Shown here piece by piece: positions 44,215 through 55,341 of a DNA stretch of 64,000 bases. The notes beneath the pieces were generated by a model. It had not been told where the DNA came from. It did not search any database and worked only from the letters and a program-made list of their open reading frames with translations. Numbering within the stretch: position 1 is the first letter of the stretch; every line of letters starts with the position of its first letter. Source of the stretch: Candidatus Hamiltonella defensa 5AT (Acyrthosiphon pisum) (GTDB taxonomy: Bacteria; Pseudomonadota; Gammaproteobacteria; Enterobacterales; Enterobacteriaceae); assembly GCF_000021705.1 (NCBI RefSeq), contig NC_012751.1:620001-684000 (forward strand), written 5' to 3'. A program made the translations under genes and the position numbers.

Positions 44215-44877
44215 ATGAGTGAAAACAATAAAATAAATAACGTACCTGTTCATGATCTTCGACGAGAATATAAAAACACAGTACTCAGACGTAGCGGTCT
44301 CAGTTCTTGTCCATTGGATCTATTTAAAGATTGGTTAAAAGACGCATGTGACGCTGGTCTTTCGGATCCTGCAGCGATGTGTGTTGCAACTGTAGATTCT
44401 AGCGGCCAGCCTTTTCAACGCATAGTATTGCTAAAATATTATGATAAAGAAGGACTGGTATTTTTTACTCATTTTAATAGCCGAAAAGCACAACATTTAA
44501 AAAAAAATCGTAATACTAGCTTGCTTTTTCCTTGGTACATGCTAGACAGACAGGTGATTTTTTTAGGTCAAGCAGAACCTATATCGACTCAAGAATCTCG
44601 CGAGTATTTTCAAAGTCGTCCAAAAGAAAGTCAGATTGCTGCTTGGGCGTCCCCCCAATCAGAGATCATTGCAACACGTGAAGTGTTGGAAAATCGTTTT
44701 TTGGAATTCAAACAAAAATTTCAGGAAGGTGAAGTTCCTTTACCTCATTTTTGGGGTGGATTTCGAGTTCGTTTTCATTCGGTAGAGTTTTGGCAAGGAG
44801 GTCTCCATCGCTTGCATGACCGTTTTATCTATCAAAAAAAAGAAAATGAATGGACAATTGACCGTTTGAGCCCATAA
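44215..44877 (+). CDS. pdxH: Pyridoxamine/pyridoxine 5'-phosphate oxidase
   Basis: FMN-dependent enzyme making pyridoxal 5'-phosphate. The 220-residue protein has [14 protein letters not shown], the FMN-binding [30 protein letters not shown], and the C-terminal [10 protein letters not shown] plus [15 protein letters not shown] precedes the ATG. tyrS follows 89 bp later, as in E. coli (pdxH-tyrS). PLP is needed by the alanine racemase encoded at 54.1 kb. Confidence 0.97.
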   Translation: MSENNKINNVPVHDLRREYKNTVLRRSGLSSCPLDLFKDWLKDACDAGLSDPAAMCVATVDSSGQPFQRIVLLKYYDKEGLVFFTHFNSRKAQHLKKNRNTSLLFPWYMLDRQVIFLGQAEPISTQESREYFQSRPKESQIAAWASPQSEIIATREVLENRFLEFKQKFQEGEVPLPHFWGGFRVRFHSVEFWQGGLHRLHDRFIYQKKENEWTIDRLSP

Positions 44878-44966
44878 CAGGCTGTGTTTCAAATCTTTTG
44901 TCCGAAGTATCAGCGCAAACGAGAAAGCCTAATTTAAAATTTATGATCAAGTAATCGGAGTTTTTA

Positions 44967-46241
44967 ATGATCAGCAATAACCTGATTGAACAACTAGAAC
45001 AACGTGGGCTGATAGCTCAAGTGACAGACAAAACAAGGCTTTCCGAACGCCTTTATCAGGGGCAGATTTCTTTATATTGTGGCTTTGATCCTACTGCAGA
45101 TAGCCTTCACTTGGGGCATTTAGTGCCTTTATTATGTTTAAAACGTTTTCAACTTGTAGGTCACAAACCCATCATATTGGTTGGAGGCGCCACTGGTCTG
45201 ATTGGTGATCCCAGTTTTAAAGCCGGCGAAAGAAAATTAAACGATATTGATACAGTACATCAATGGGTCAATAAAATACGCGAACAAGTCGAACCCTTTC
45301 TTGATTTTGATTGCGGTAATCACAGCGCTACAATAGAAAATAATCACAATTGGTTTAGTCATATCAATGTATTGACTTTTTTGCGGGATATTGGAAAACA
45401 TTTTTCCGTCAATCAAATGATGAACAAAGAGGCGGTAAAACAACGATTATCTCGTACCGACAGCGGAATTTCTTTTACTGAATTTTCCTATAATTTACTA
45501 CAAAGTTATGATTTTGCTTATTTAAATAAAAATCATAAGGTAGAACTTCAAATTGGTGGCTCAGATCAATGGGGAAATATCACCTCTGGGATTGATTTGA
45601 CACATCGTTTAAACAGGCGATCTGTATACGGCTTAACAGTACCTTTAATCACTAAGGCGGATGGAAGCAAATTTGGTAAAACCGAAGGAAATACAATCTG
45701 GTTAGATGCAAAAAAAACAAGCCCCTATCAGTTCTATCAATTTTGGCTCAATACTGCCGATGCGGATGTTTACCGTTTTCTCAAATTATTTACTTTTATC
45801 GATTTAAATGCCATTGATGCTTTGGAAGAGCAAGATAAAAAAAATGATAAAGCGCCTCAAGCACAGTATGTGTTAGCAAATGAGATAACAGAAATGGTAC
45901 ATGGTAAAGAAGGTCTTTCTGCTGCACAACGCATTACTGCTAGTTTATTTACAGGCAACCCACATGATATGCGAGAGGAAGATTTTTCACAGCTGGCACA
46001 AGATGGCATCCCAATCGTGAGGTTAGAAACAGATGCTGAACTGCAAAAAGCACTGGTTAGTGCCCAGCTTGCACCTTCACGTTCTCAGGCTCGAACTTTA
46101 ATTCAATCTTCTTCTATCAGTGTCAATGGTAAAAAACAACTCAAACCTGAATATATTTTTACCAGTGAAGATCGATTATTAGATAGATATACTTTATTGC
46201 GTCGTGGCAAAAAGTATTATTGTTTAATCATCTGGCAGTAA
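44967..46241 (+). CDS. tyrS: TyrRS, tyrosyl-tRNA synthetase
   Basis: Class Ic synthetase charging tRNA-Tyr (that gene is at 60.3 kb). The 424 residues equal the E. coli length. The catalytic HIGH-type HLGH is at 48-51, tyrosine-binding [14 protein letters not shown] and [11 protein letters not shown] follow, the KMSKS-type loop is KFGKT, and a C-terminal S4-like RNA-binding domain ([20 protein letters not shown]) is present. mrdA begins 9 bp after the stop; in E. coli pdxY follows instead, so this is a rearrangement junction. Confidence 0.98.
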   Translation: MISNNLIEQLEQRGLIAQVTDKTRLSERLYQGQISLYCGFDPTADSLHLGHLVPLLCLKRFQLVGHKPIILVGGATGLIGDPSFKAGERKLNDIDTVHQWVNKIREQVEPFLDFDCGNHSATIENNHNWFSHINVLTFLRDIGKHFSVNQMMNKEAVKQRLSRTDSGISFTEFSYNLLQSYDFAYLNKNHKVELQIGGSDQWGNITSGIDLTHRLNRRSVYGLTVPLITKADGSKFGKTEGNTIWLDAKKTSPYQFYQFWLNTADADVYRFLKLFTFIDLNAIDALEEQDKKNDKAPQAQYVLANEITEMVHGKEGLSAAQRITASLFTGNPHDMREEDFSQLAQDGIPIVRLETDAELQKALVSAQLAPSRSQARTLIQSSSISVNGKKQLKPEYIFTSEDRLLDRYTLLRRGKKYYCLIIWQ

Positions 46242-46250
46242 ACTTTTTTA

Positions 46251-48149
46251 ATGATGATAAAAAAAAACCTAAACCCTTTTCGGGATTATTCAGCTGAAAC
46301 CGCGTTATTCGTTCGCCGTATATTAATAGCTTTTGTGATCGTTTTTTTACTGATATCGATTTTGATAACGAACCTGTATCATTTGCAGGTGGTGAATTAT
46401 CACGATTATCGTACCCGCTCCAATGAGAACCGGATCAAACTAGTTCCTATTGCGCCAAGTAGAGGCCTGATTTATGACCGAAACGGCGTAGCCTTGGCGT
46501 TAAATCGTACGATTTATCAATTAGAATTGACACCGAATAAAGTCAAAGATATTGATGAAACCCTGAAAAACTTAAAAAAAATAGTCAATGTTACAGACGA
46601 AGATATCGCTAATTTTAAAAAAGAACGTCAACATTCAAAAGCTTTCATGCCAATTTTAGTGAAATCAGTTTTAACAGAGGCAGAAATCGCTCGTTTTTCT
46701 GTGAATCAGTTTCATTTTCCTGGTGTCGCAATTAAAGTCTATCAAAGACGCTATTACCCTTATAGCTCTGCTTTAACCCACGTTATCGGTTATGTCGCCA
46801 AAATTAATGCCAAAGACAAAGAAGAGTTAGAAAAAAAAGGACACTTGTTGAATTATGCGGCAAGCCCTGATATCGGCAAATTAGGAATAGAGCGTTATTA
46901 TGAATCTTTATTACATGGTAAAACAGGTTATGAAGAAGTTGAGATCAACAATCGAGGACGTACCATAAGACAGCTGAATGAACATCCTCCTCAAGCTGGA
47001 AAAAATATTTATTTAACCATAGATCTCAAATTACAAATTTATATTCAAAAACTGATTGAAGGTAGCCGTGCTGCCGCCATAGTCACAGATCCGAATTCTG
47101 GAGCAGTTTTGGCTTTAGTCTCTAGCCCAAGTTATGACACCAATCTTTTCGTCAATGGTATTTCCAGTAAACAGTATCAAAGCTTACTCAACGATCCTGA
47201 TCGTCCTTTGATCAATCGCGCTACCCAAGGTGTCTATCCCCCCGCGTCTACCGTAAAACCGTATATCGCTGTTTCTGCTCTGAGCTCTGGTGTTATAAAT
47301 AAAAATAGCACTTCATTTTATACTGATGTCTGGCAGCTGCCGGGATCAGAAAAACGCTTTCGTGACTGGAAAAAAGGAGGTCATGGACATTTAAATGTAA
47401 CCAAAGCGATTGAAGAGTCGGCTGATACTTTTTTTTATCAAATTGCTTACAATATGGGTATCGATAAACTTTGTGAATGGATGAAAAAATTTGGTTTTGG
47501 CGAATATACCGGTATAGATTTATCAGAAGAAAACGCGGGTGTCATGCCAAATCGAGAATGGAAAGAAAAAAAGTATAAAAAACCCTGGTATCAAGGTGAC
47601 ACTATTTCTGTGGGCATTGGTCAAGGATATTGGACGGCTACTCCGATACAAATGGTGAAAGTTTTAATGACATTAATTAATAATGGTACTGTTAAAATTC
47701 CTCATTTACTTCTTGGAACCAAGAGCTCTCATCTATGGCTTCCCTATCGTCAAAAAGATCATATCCAAATGACCGATATTCACTCTAATTATTGGGATCT
47801 GATAAAAGACGGAATGTATGGTGTTGCCAATAGACCTAATGGGACTGCATACAAAAGTTTTATCGGAACGTCTTATAAACCAGCAGTAAAATCAGGAACA
47901 GCCCAGGTCTACAGCTACGAAACCTATAATGTCAACAAAGTGGCCAAACATTTACGTGATCATAAGTTAATGACTGCTTTTGCCCCTTTTGATAATCCTA
48001 CCGTCGCCGTCGCAGTGGTGCTTGAAAATGGAGGCGTCGGGCAGCCTATAGCCACCATAACTCGCCATATCCTGGATCATATTTTTGTACACAATCATAA
48101 GACGACACCTACTGCTGCAGTTTTAAAAGATACGAACCAGGATACTTAA
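46251..48149 (+). CDS. mrdA: PBP2, peptidoglycan D,D-transpeptidase of the elongasome
   Basis: Class B penicillin-binding protein for rod-shaped growth. The 632 residues (E. coli 633) include one N-terminal membrane anchor ([19 protein letters not shown]), a pedestal domain, and the transpeptidase with SXXK in PASTVKPY (Ser 333), SAD in EESADTF and KSGTAQ. It overlaps nothing but is 5 bp from mrdB, its SEDS glycosyltransferase partner. The upstream rsfS-rlmH pair of enterics is absent. Confidence 0.98.
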   Translation: MMIKKNLNPFRDYSAETALFVRRILIAFVIVFLLISILITNLYHLQVVNYHDYRTRSNENRIKLVPIAPSRGLIYDRNGVALALNRTIYQLELTPNKVKDIDETLKNLKKIVNVTDEDIANFKKERQHSKAFMPILVKSVLTEAEIARFSVNQFHFPGVAIKVYQRRYYPYSSALTHVIGYVAKINAKDKEELEKKGHLLNYAASPDIGKLGIERYYESLLHGKTGYEEVEINNRGRTIRQLNEHPPQAGKNIYLTIDLKLQIYIQKLIEGSRAAAIVTDPNSGAVLALVSSPSYDTNLFVNGISSKQYQSLLNDPDRPLINRATQGVYPPASTVKPYIAVSALSSGVINKNSTSFYTDVWQLPGSEKRFRDWKKGGHGHLNVTKAIEESADTFFYQIAYNMGIDKLCEWMKKFGFGEYTGIDLSEENAGVMPNREWKEKKYKKPWYQGDTISVGIGQGYWTATPIQMVKVLMTLINNGTVKIPHLLLGTKSSHLWLPYRQKDHIQMTDIHSNYWDLIKDGMYGVANRPNGTAYKSFIGTSYKPAVKSGTAQVYSYETYNVNKVAKHLRDHKLMTAFAPFDNPTVAVAVVLENGGVGQPIATITRHILDHIFVHNHKTTPTAAVLKDTNQDT

Positions 48150-48154
48150 ATCAT

Positions 48155-49270
48155 ATGAGCCGCTTAGAGCAAAAAAAACAGGCATTTTGGAACAAAATTC
48201 ATATAGATGTCCCCCTGATGATTTTTATTTTAATACTCTTGATTTATAGTATTTTTGTGATGTGGAGCGCCAGTGGTCAAAATATTGCCATGATGGAGCG
48301 TAAAATGGCACAAATTATGATCGGTTTACTTGTCATGCTCTTCATGGCGAACATTTCCCCGCGATTTTATGAAAGATTTGCCCCTTATCTCTACTTTATT
48401 TGTATCGTTTTATTAATATTGGTGGATGTTTTTGGACAAATCAGTAAAGGGGCTCAACGTTGGTTGGATTTAGGCATAATTCGTTTTCAACCCTCAGAAA
48501 TTGCTAAAATTGCCGTACCTCTTATGGTGGCATGTTTTATCAATCGTGATATTTGCCCTCCTTCATTAAAAAATACCGCCATAGCTGTATGCTTGATAGC
48601 ACTTCCTACACTATTAGTCGCTTCTCAGCCTGATCTTGGTACCGCCATTTTGATTGCAGTCTCTGGCTTTTTTGTATTATTTTTGGCTGGCATGAACGGG
48701 CGATTAATCGGAATTTTGCTACTATTTCTATTCGCATTTATCCCCATTTTATGGTTTTTTCTGATGCATGATTATCAGCACGATAGAGTCATGATGCTAT
48801 TGCATCCAGAACGCGATCCACTGGGTGCGGGTTATCATATTATTCAATCAAAAATTGCCATTGGATCTGGCGGCATTCATGGGAAAGGATGGTTGAATGG
48901 AACACAGTCACAGCTAGAGTTTTTACCTGAACGACATACCGATTTTATTTTTTCGGTATTGGCCGAAGAATTAGGATTGACAGGGGTTTTAATTTTATTC
49001 GCTCTTTATTTATGTGTGATTATTCGCGGTTTAATGATTGCAGCTCAAGCGCAGACAACCTTTGGACGGGTCATGGTCGGTTCCCTCATGCTGATTTTTT
49101 TTGTTTATGTTTTTGTTAATATAGGTATGGTCAGCGGTCTTTTACCGGTCGTTGGTGTTCCTCTGCCTCTGATTAGTTATGGAGGTTCAGCATTAATAGT
49201 TTTGATGGCAGGTTTTGGTATTGTGATGTCAATACATACACATCGAAAAATGTTGTCAAAGAATTTGTAA
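48155..49270 (+). CDS. mrdB: RodA, SEDS peptidoglycan glycosyltransferase
   Basis: Polytopic (about 10 helices) SEDS-family enzyme that polymerises lipid II with PBP2 in the elongation complex. The 371-residue protein has [20 protein letters not shown], the catalytic-loop Asp context [27 protein letters not shown], and the C-terminal [13 protein letters not shown]. Together with murJ in this window it accounts for lipid II flipping and polymerisation. It is co-transcribed with mrdA. Confidence 0.98.
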   Translation: MSRLEQKKQAFWNKIHIDVPLMIFILILLIYSIFVMWSASGQNIAMMERKMAQIMIGLLVMLFMANISPRFYERFAPYLYFICIVLLILVDVFGQISKGAQRWLDLGIIRFQPSEIAKIAVPLMVACFINRDICPPSLKNTAIAVCLIALPTLLVASQPDLGTAILIAVSGFFVLFLAGMNGRLIGILLLFLFAFIPILWFFLMHDYQHDRVMMLLHPERDPLGAGYHIIQSKIAIGSGGIHGKGWLNGTQSQLEFLPERHTDFIFSVLAEELGLTGVLILFALYLCVIIRGLMIAAQAQTTFGRVMVGSLMLIFFVYVFVNIGMVSGLLPVVGVPLPLISYGGSALIVLMAGFGIVMSIHTHRKMLSKNL

Positions 49271-49304
49271 GTTCCATCTCATATCATTTTTGGATGACGA
49301 TCTC

Positions 49305-50534
49305 GTGATAATCAAGTTTGCCATTTTTTTTCATTTTATAAAAAAAATTATTTTTCATTTTCCCCTCGTGATCATGGGGATGCATTTAACCACTTTGGCT
49401 TATTCTGACAGTATTCTTCTTAGCAACTTGATTCCTGTTCCGCCAGAAATAAAGGCTGTTTCTTATATTTTAATGGATTACAACTCAGGGAAAATTCTGG
49501 CAGAAAAAAATGCCGATGAACACCGTATGCCCGCCAGCCTGACAAAAATGATGACCAGTTACGTTATTGGTCAAGCGATTAAATCAGAAAAAATTGGCGT
49601 GAATGATATAGTCACTGTTGGTAAAGACGCCGTGTCCACAGGAAACCCTGAATTTAAAGGCTCATCGTTAATGTTTTTAAAACCCGGCGATCAGGTTTCA
49701 GTCGCACAACTGACGAGGGGGATCACCTTACAGTCTGGTAATGATGCTTGTGTTGCCATGGCAAATTATGTGGCAGGGAGCCAAGATTCGTTTGTGCATT
49801 TAATGAACGCTTATGCTCAAGAGATGGGTCTAAAAAACACGCACTTTAAAAATGTTCATGGTCTAGATTCAGAAGGCCAATATACTTCAGCTCGTGATAT
49901 GGCATTGATGGGCCGAGCATTGATTCATGATGTTCCGGATGAATATGCGATTTATAAAGAAAAAGAGTTTACCTTTAATCAGATTCGGCAATTGAATCGT
50001 AATGGACTATTGTGGGATAAAAGCCTTAATGTAGATGGTATCAAAACAGGCCATACCAATGCAGCAGGCTATAACCTCGTGGCTTCTGCTACTCAGGGGC
50101 CTATGCGTTTGATCTCAGTCGTATTAGGTGGGCGTACTTTTAAAGAGCGTGAAGCCGAAAGCAAAAAATTGTTGTCCTGGGGCTTTCGTTTTTTTGAAAC
50201 CGTTGAGCCATTAAAAGCAGGAGACGTATTTGCCTCCAGGCCCGTTTGGTTTGGTGATGTGAATACGGCTCAATTGGGTGTCGATAAAAACATTTACTTA
50301 ACCCTTCCTAAAGATCAGGGCAAACATCTTAAGCTCAGCTTTGTCCTAAATCAGTCAGAACTACGTGCCCCATTAAAAAAAAATCAGATCGTCGGGAGTA
50401 TTCATTTTGAACTGAACGGAAAAATTATTGAAGAACCTCGTCCATTGGTCGTTCTCCATGAAGTGAAAGAAGGGGGCTTCTTTAGCCGCATGCTTGATTA
50501 TATGAAACTGATGTTTCATCGTTGGTTTGGTTAA
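49305..50534 (+). CDS. dacA: PBP5, D-alanyl-D-alanine carboxypeptidase
   Basis: Periplasmic carboxypeptidase trimming pentapeptides. It shows a signal peptide ending about LAYS, SXXK in [11 protein letters not shown] in [14 protein letters not shown] in [13 protein letters not shown], and the C-terminal amphipathic membrane helix ([18 protein letters not shown]). The start is uncertain: GTG 49305 best matches the family's N-terminal length, and TTG 49290 would add five residues. In enterics rlpA lies between mrdB and dacA; here only 34 bp remain. Confidence 0.95.
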   Translation: MIIKFAIFFHFIKKIIFHFPLVIMGMHLTTLAYSDSILLSNLIPVPPEIKAVSYILMDYNSGKILAEKNADEHRMPASLTKMMTSYVIGQAIKSEKIGVNDIVTVGKDAVSTGNPEFKGSSLMFLKPGDQVSVAQLTRGITLQSGNDACVAMANYVAGSQDSFVHLMNAYAQEMGLKNTHFKNVHGLDSEGQYTSARDMALMGRALIHDVPDEYAIYKEKEFTFNQIRQLNRNGLLWDKSLNVDGIKTGHTNAAGYNLVASATQGPMRLISVVLGGRTFKEREAESKKLLSWGFRFFETVEPLKAGDVFASRPVWFGDVNTAQLGVDKNIYLTLPKDQGKHLKLSFVLNQSELRAPLKKNQIVGSIHFELNGKIIEEPRPLVVLHEVKEGGFFSRMLDYMKLMFHRWFG

Positions 50535-50558
50535 TCGGTTTTAAAAAGGACATTAAGA

Positions 50559-50822
50559 ATGAACAGCAAATTAAATGAGCTTCTCAAATTTCCTTGCGCC
50601 TTGACCTACAAGGTCATCGGTTTTTCAAAACCTCAATTGCTGGAACAAGTGATGACGACCATCCAGAATTATATTCCTGGTAACTATGATCCTAAAATTC
50701 AACCAAGTCACAAAGGGACCTATCATTCGATATCAGTAACCGTTTTGGTGACTGATATCAAACAGGTAGAAACCCTTTACCAAGAGCTGTCAGCGCTGAA
50801 ATTTGTTCGAATGGTGTTATAA
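50559..50822 (+). CDS. ybeD: YbeD, conserved DUF493 protein
   Basis: The 87 residues equal the E. coli length. The sequence has LNELLKFPCALTYKVIG, an ACT-like fold region, HSISVTVLVTDIKQVETLYQ, and the end VRMVL. Function is not established; it is tightly linked to lipB in many Gammaproteobacteria. It follows dacA after 24 bp and precedes lipB by 12 bp. Confidence 0.95.
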   Translation: MNSKLNELLKFPCALTYKVIGFSKPQLLEQVMTTIQNYIPGNYDPKIQPSHKGTYHSISVTVLVTDIKQVETLYQELSALKFVRMVL

Positions 50823-50834
50823 AATGATCAATAA

Positions 50835-51527
50835 ATGACGATAATACTAAACAACAAAAGCACGGTATATCCAAAAAATCTTGTGGTACGAGATCTTGGA
50901 TTACAGCCCTATTATCCTATCTATGAGGCGATGCGCGATTTTACGGATCAGCGGTCTTCAAGTACCCCTGATGAAATCTGGTTAGTAGAACATCCGCCGG
51001 TTTTTACACAAGGGCAAGCGGGCAAAGCGGAGCACCTGCTCAACCCCGGAAACATTCCAGTTATTCAAAGTGATCGGGGTGGGCAAATCACCTATCACGG
51101 GCCAGGCCAACAAATTTTGTATGTGATGATCAATTTGAAACGAAAACAGATTGGAGTCCGTGAATTGGTAACAAAACTTGAAAATACAGTGATAAAAACG
51201 TTAGAGCATTTTGGAATTATCGCTCAAACACAGCCTCGAGCACCTGGAGTGTATGTGATGAAAGAGGATGGCACGCCGCAAAAAATATGTTCTGTAGGGC
51301 TACGAATTCGTAAAGGCTGTGCTTTTCATGGATGCGCTCTGAATGTTTCTATGGATCTTTCGCCTTTTCTTTTCATCAACCCTTGTGGTTATGCAGGGAT
51401 GAAAATGATACAAATGCGAGATTTAAACGAAATCTGTACTCCTAAAAGCGTACAGCCGATTTTGGTCCATCAATTTGTTCAGGCGTTTTCTTATCCAGAC
51501 CTATTGCCTCACTGGAAATCAACATGA
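50835..51527 (+). CDS. lipB: LipB, octanoyl-[ACP]-protein transferase
   Basis: Transfers octanoate from acyl-carrier protein to lipoyl domains. The 230-residue protein has [32 protein letters not shown], the conserved Lys in [12 protein letters not shown], and the catalytic Cys 184 in NPCGYAG. It is about 17 residues longer than E. coli, mostly at the N-terminus and around [12 protein letters not shown]. The stop overlaps lipA by ATGA, so translation is probably coupled. The ybeF gene found between them in E. coli is absent. Confidence 0.97.
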   Translation: MTIILNNKSTVYPKNLVVRDLGLQPYYPIYEAMRDFTDQRSSSTPDEIWLVEHPPVFTQGQAGKAEHLLNPGNIPVIQSDRGGQITYHGPGQQILYVMINLKRKQIGVRELVTKLENTVIKTLEHFGIIAQTQPRAPGVYVMKEDGTPQKICSVGLRIRKGCAFHGCALNVSMDLSPFLFINPCGYAGMKMIQMRDLNEICTPKSVQPILVHQFVQAFSYPDLLPHWKST

Positions 51528-52513
51528 CTATGACTAAAAGTACATTAATAAAACAAGGAGTAATGAAGCAAGGGATAAAATACCGTGATGCAGAAAAAAC
51601 ACGATTAATCCCAATAAAAACGCTGCTCGCCGAAGCCCCAGAAATTCTGCCCAAACCAGGATGGTTAAGAATCAGGCTGCCTGCTGATTCTACCCGTATC
51701 CAAAATATCAAGGCCGCGATGCGTAAAAATGGACTGCATTCTGTTTGTGAAGAGGCTTCTTGTCCGAATTTATCGGAATGTTTTAGTCATGGCACGGCCA
51801 CTTTCATGATTTTGGGCGCTATTTGCACTCGTCGATGCCCTTTTTGTGATGTGGCACACGGCCGGCCTAACGCCCCCGATCAAGATGAGCCCAAAAAATT
51901 AGCCCAAACCATTCAAGACATGGGGTTAAGTTACGTTGTCATCACTTCTGTAGACAGAGATGATTTACGTGACGGCGGAGCCCAACATTTTTCTGATTGC
52001 ATTTTTGAAATTCGCCAAAAAAATCCTGCGATCAAAATTGAAATATTAGTGCCTGATTTTCGTGGTCGGGTGAATCGCGCACTGGAAATTTTAACGCTCA
52101 CTCCCCCTGATGTGTTTAATCATAACTTAGAAAATGTGCCGCGGGTTTATCGGCAGGTACGGCCAGGTGCGAATTACAAACGCTCATTGGAATTATTAGC
52201 CCGTTTTAAATCTCAGAATCCTGAGATACCGACCAAATCTGGTTTGATGGTCGGTTTAGGTGAAACAGATGATGAAATTATCTCCGTTATGTCTGATTTG
52301 CGTCAGCACGGCGTGACCATGTTGACGCTAGGTCAATATTTGCAACCCAGTCGGCATCATCTTCCTGTACAGCGTTATATGAGCCCTGCGAAATTCGAAG
52401 AAATGAAAAAACAAGCCATGGCAATGGGTTTTACGCATGCGGCTTGTGGCCCTTTTGTTCGTTCTTCTTATTATCACGCAGATTTGCAAGCAAAAGGGGT
52501 TGAGGTCAAATAA
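51524..52513 (+). CDS. lipA: LipA, lipoyl synthase
   Basis: Radical SAM enzyme that inserts two sulfurs into octanoyl groups. The 329-residue protein has the auxiliary-cluster cysteines in [12 protein letters not shown], the radical SAM CX3CX2C (C101, C105, C108 in CTRRCPFC), and the C-terminal RSSYYH Ser ligand. It starts inside the lipB stop codon. With LipB it supplies lipoate for the 2-oxoacid dehydrogenases, so the cell can lipoylate without host lipoate. Confidence 0.98.
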   Translation: MTMTKSTLIKQGVMKQGIKYRDAEKTRLIPIKTLLAEAPEILPKPGWLRIRLPADSTRIQNIKAAMRKNGLHSVCEEASCPNLSECFSHGTATFMILGAICTRRCPFCDVAHGRPNAPDQDEPKKLAQTIQDMGLSYVVITSVDRDDLRDGGAQHFSDCIFEIRQKNPAIKIEILVPDFRGRVNRALEILTLTPPDVFNHNLENVPRVYRQVRPGANYKRSLELLARFKSQNPEIPTKSGLMVGLGETDDEIISVMSDLRQHGVTMLTLGQYLQPSRHHLPVQRYMSPAKFEEMKKQAMAMGFTHAACGPFVRSSYYHADLQAKGVEVK

Positions 52514-52694
52514 AACTTCCGGAGAGTGATCAACAATGCCCCGATAAAACATGAAGATCATTGATGTCTAAGTCAGTGCCCATCTTTATCGGCAGGGTCA
52601 TTGCCAGCCTATTGTGTTTTGGGATCAGTATCAAATGTCATCCTCTTCTTTTATAAGTCCCATCTCAAGCACTACTGATATTAATGGTAAAATA

Positions 52695-54098
52695 ATGGCC
52701 ACTAAAAAATCACAGACAACAATGCTAAAAGATCAGCAGATAGAAATGCTAAAATTGCCCCCCCATTCTATAGAAGCCGAGCAGTCTGTGCTCGGGGGTC
52801 TGATGTTAGATAACGAACGTTGGGATAACGTTTCTGAACGTGTAGGCAACATCGATTTTTTTAGTTTGCCTCATCGCAGGATCTTTATGGCCATGCAACG
52901 TCTCGTTCAAAAAAATGCGCCGATTGATTTGGTGACTTTGTCTGATGCTTTAGAGCAAAAGGGAGATTTAGAAAAAGTAGGAGGATTCGCCTATTTAGCC
53001 GAATTGGCTAAAAATATCCCTAGTACCGCTAATATTTCTGCTTATGCCGATATTGTGAGAGAGAGAGCCATCGTCCGTGAAATGCTTTCAGTGACACATG
53101 AAATTGCGGATGCCTGCTATGAACCTCAAGGCCTCAGCAGTACAGATTTGCTCGATTTTGCGGAATCCAGGGTATTTAAAATTGCTGAGAACCGACAAAG
53201 GCAAAATGACGGGCCCAAGACGATTGATGATGTGTTAACAGAGACAGTCAATCGTATTGAACACCTTGTTCGTCATCCACATGATGGTGTGACCGGTGTG
53301 TCAACAGGATATCGGGATCTTGATGAAAAAACGTTAGGCTTGCAAAAATCCGATCTTATTATTGTGGCGGCTCGCCCTTCTATGGGAAAAACCACATTTG
53401 CCATGAATATCTGTGAAAATGCACTCATGACACAAGAAAAACCTGTTTTGATTTTTAGTTTAGAAATGCCTGCTCATCAGTTGATGATACGTATGCTCTC
53501 ATCCTTTTCTCGTATTGATCAGACCCGTATGCGTACCGGTAAACTAGCAGACGGTGATTGGGCTCGTATCAGCAGTGCGATGGGAATGCTATTAGAAAAA
53601 GGGAATATGTATATTGATGATTCTTCTGCTTTGAGCCCTACAGAGATTCGTTCTCGTGCTCGGCGAATTTTTCGTGAAAACGATGGCTTAAGCCTCATTA
53701 TGATTGATTATCTTCAATTAATGCGTGTCCCGGCTTTAGCGGAGAATCGAACATTAGAAATTTCAGAAATATCCCGCTCACTAAAAGCATTGGCAAAAGA
53801 ATTACAGGTTCCGGTCATGGCGTTATCTCAGCTCAATAGAGGGTTAGAACAACGAGCGGAAAAACGGCCTGTCAATTCTGATTTGAGAGAATCAGGCTCG
53901 ATCGAGCAAGATGCGGATTTAATTATGTTTATTTATCGTGATGAGGTTTATAACGAAAATAGCGAAATGAAAGGGATTGCTGAGATTATTTTAGGTAAAC
54001 ACAGAAATGGCCCGACAGGCTCTATACGTTTGACATTTAGTGGTCAGTTCTCTCGATTTGATAATTATGCGGGCACTCAATATGATGATTATCATTGA
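52695..54098 (+). CDS. dnaB: DnaB, replicative DNA helicase
   Basis: Hexameric helicase that unwinds the fork and recruits DnaG. The N-terminal domain begins LPPHSIEAEQSVLGGLMLDN. The RecA-like motor has Walker A ARPSMGKTT, Walker B LIMIDYLQLMR, and SGSIEQDADLIMFIYRDEVY. ATG 52695 gives 467 residues (E. coli 471). The frame extends to TTG 52614 with ATG 52635 as another candidate; the ribosome-binding site at 52695 is weak, so the exact start is unsure. alr follows, as in E. coli. Confidence 0.97.
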   Translation: MATKKSQTTMLKDQQIEMLKLPPHSIEAEQSVLGGLMLDNERWDNVSERVGNIDFFSLPHRRIFMAMQRLVQKNAPIDLVTLSDALEQKGDLEKVGGFAYLAELAKNIPSTANISAYADIVRERAIVREMLSVTHEIADACYEPQGLSSTDLLDFAESRVFKIAENRQRQNDGPKTIDDVLTETVNRIEHLVRHPHDGVTGVSTGYRDLDEKTLGLQKSDLIIVAARPSMGKTTFAMNICENALMTQEKPVLIFSLEMPAHQLMIRMLSSFSRIDQTRMRTGKLADGDWARISSAMGMLLEKGNMYIDDSSALSPTEIRSRARRIFRENDGLSLIMIDYLQLMRVPALAENRTLEISEISRSLKALAKELQVPVMALSQLNRGLEQRAEKRPVNSDLRESGSIEQDADLIMFIYRDEVYNENSEMKGIAEIILGKHRNGPTGSIRLTFSGQFSRFDNYAGTQYDDYH

Positions 54099-54116
54099 CA
54101 AAACGCAAGGTGCTCA

Positions 54117-55193
54117 ATGAAAGGCGCCACCGCGATCATTAACCTTAAGTCACTTCGGCATAATCTTGAAAAAATTCAACAATACGCCCCTAAAAGCCGT
54201 TTAATGGCTGTCGTTAAAGCGAATGCTTATGGTCACGGATTACTGACAGTGGCGCAGGCGCTTAAAAACGCAGATTACTTTTCTGTCGCTCGCATAGAAG
54301 AGGCATTAACATTGCGTTCGGGTGGGATCATCAAGCCTATCTTGTTGTTAGAAGGTTTTTTTTCTCTAGAAGATTTAGCTGTATTGCAAGTGAATCATAT
54401 TGAAACGGTGATACACAATTTTGAACAGCTGGTGGCGTTAGAAAAAGTGCGTCTACCTGAACCTGTCCGAGTTTGGATGAAAATAGATACTGGCATGCAC
54501 CGTTTAGGTGTACGTCTTGAGCAAGCAGACGCCTTTTATCAACGTTTACAAAATTGTCCTAATGTGGCCAAGCCCATTCATATCATCACCCATCTTTCTG
54601 ACGTGAATCCTCATCATCCTGTTGTAACAGACCAGCAAATCCGTTCTTTTGATGCGTTTGTTCAAGGCAAACCAGGGCAAAAATCGATTGCGGCCTCCGG
54701 TGCTATTTTGCTTTGCCCTCAATCACATCGAGACGTTGTACGCCCTGGTATCGCCCTTTATGGGATCTCTCCTTTTGAACATTTTATTGGTCGTGATTAT
54801 GGCTTATTGCCGGTGATGACTTTGCAATCCCCTTTAATTGCAGTGCGTGAGCATAAGGCAGGGGAAACCGTAGGCTACGCAGGGGAATGGATCAGTCAAA
54901 CTGCCACTTTCCTGGGTGTGTTGGCGATTGGCTATGGCGATGGTTACCCACAAAGTGCTCCTACAGGCACGCCCGTATGGATCAATGATCGTCAAGTGCC
55001 TATTGTGGGTCGAGTGTCGATGGATATGATTTCAGTGGATTTAGGCAGGGATGCGACTGATAAGGTGGGGGATAGAGCTGTACTGTGGGGCGATCAATTG
55101 TCGTTAGAAAAAGTGGCGTCTTATATCGGATACACTGCTTATGAGTTGGTGAGCAAACTGACAGGCCGTGTCGCAATCAGCTACGTAAATTAA
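54117..55193 (+). CDS. alr: Alanine racemase
   Basis: PLP enzyme making D-alanine for peptidoglycan. The 358 residues (E. coli 359) show the PLP-Lys motif AVVKANAYGHG near residue 33, the substrate region KIDTGMHRLGV, HLSDVNPHHP, RPGIALYGISPF and the C-terminal GRVSMDMISVDL. It lies 18 bp after dnaB in the enteric dnaB-alr arrangement. Confidence 0.97.
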   Translation: MKGATAIINLKSLRHNLEKIQQYAPKSRLMAVVKANAYGHGLLTVAQALKNADYFSVARIEEALTLRSGGIIKPILLLEGFFSLEDLAVLQVNHIETVIHNFEQLVALEKVRLPEPVRVWMKIDTGMHRLGVRLEQADAFYQRLQNCPNVAKPIHIITHLSDVNPHHPVVTDQQIRSFDAFVQGKPGQKSIAASGAILLCPQSHRDVVRPGIALYGISPFEHFIGRDYGLLPVMTLQSPLIAVREHKAGETVGYAGEWISQTATFLGVLAIGYGDGYPQSAPTGTPVWINDRQVPIVGRVSMDMISVDLGRDATDKVGDRAVLWGDQLSLEKVASYIGYTAYELVSKLTGRVAISYVN

Positions 55194-55341
55194 TTTAAGA
55201 ATGGCCATTTCTTTGAAATGTTAACCCAAATTCATCTGGCCAGCAGGCCATGAATTGTTACAATCCCTCCCCAATTTGACTTTATACCTCTATATTTTTA
55301 GAGCCAAGAAGTTTTTTACACATTATTTTTTGGGATTAAAA

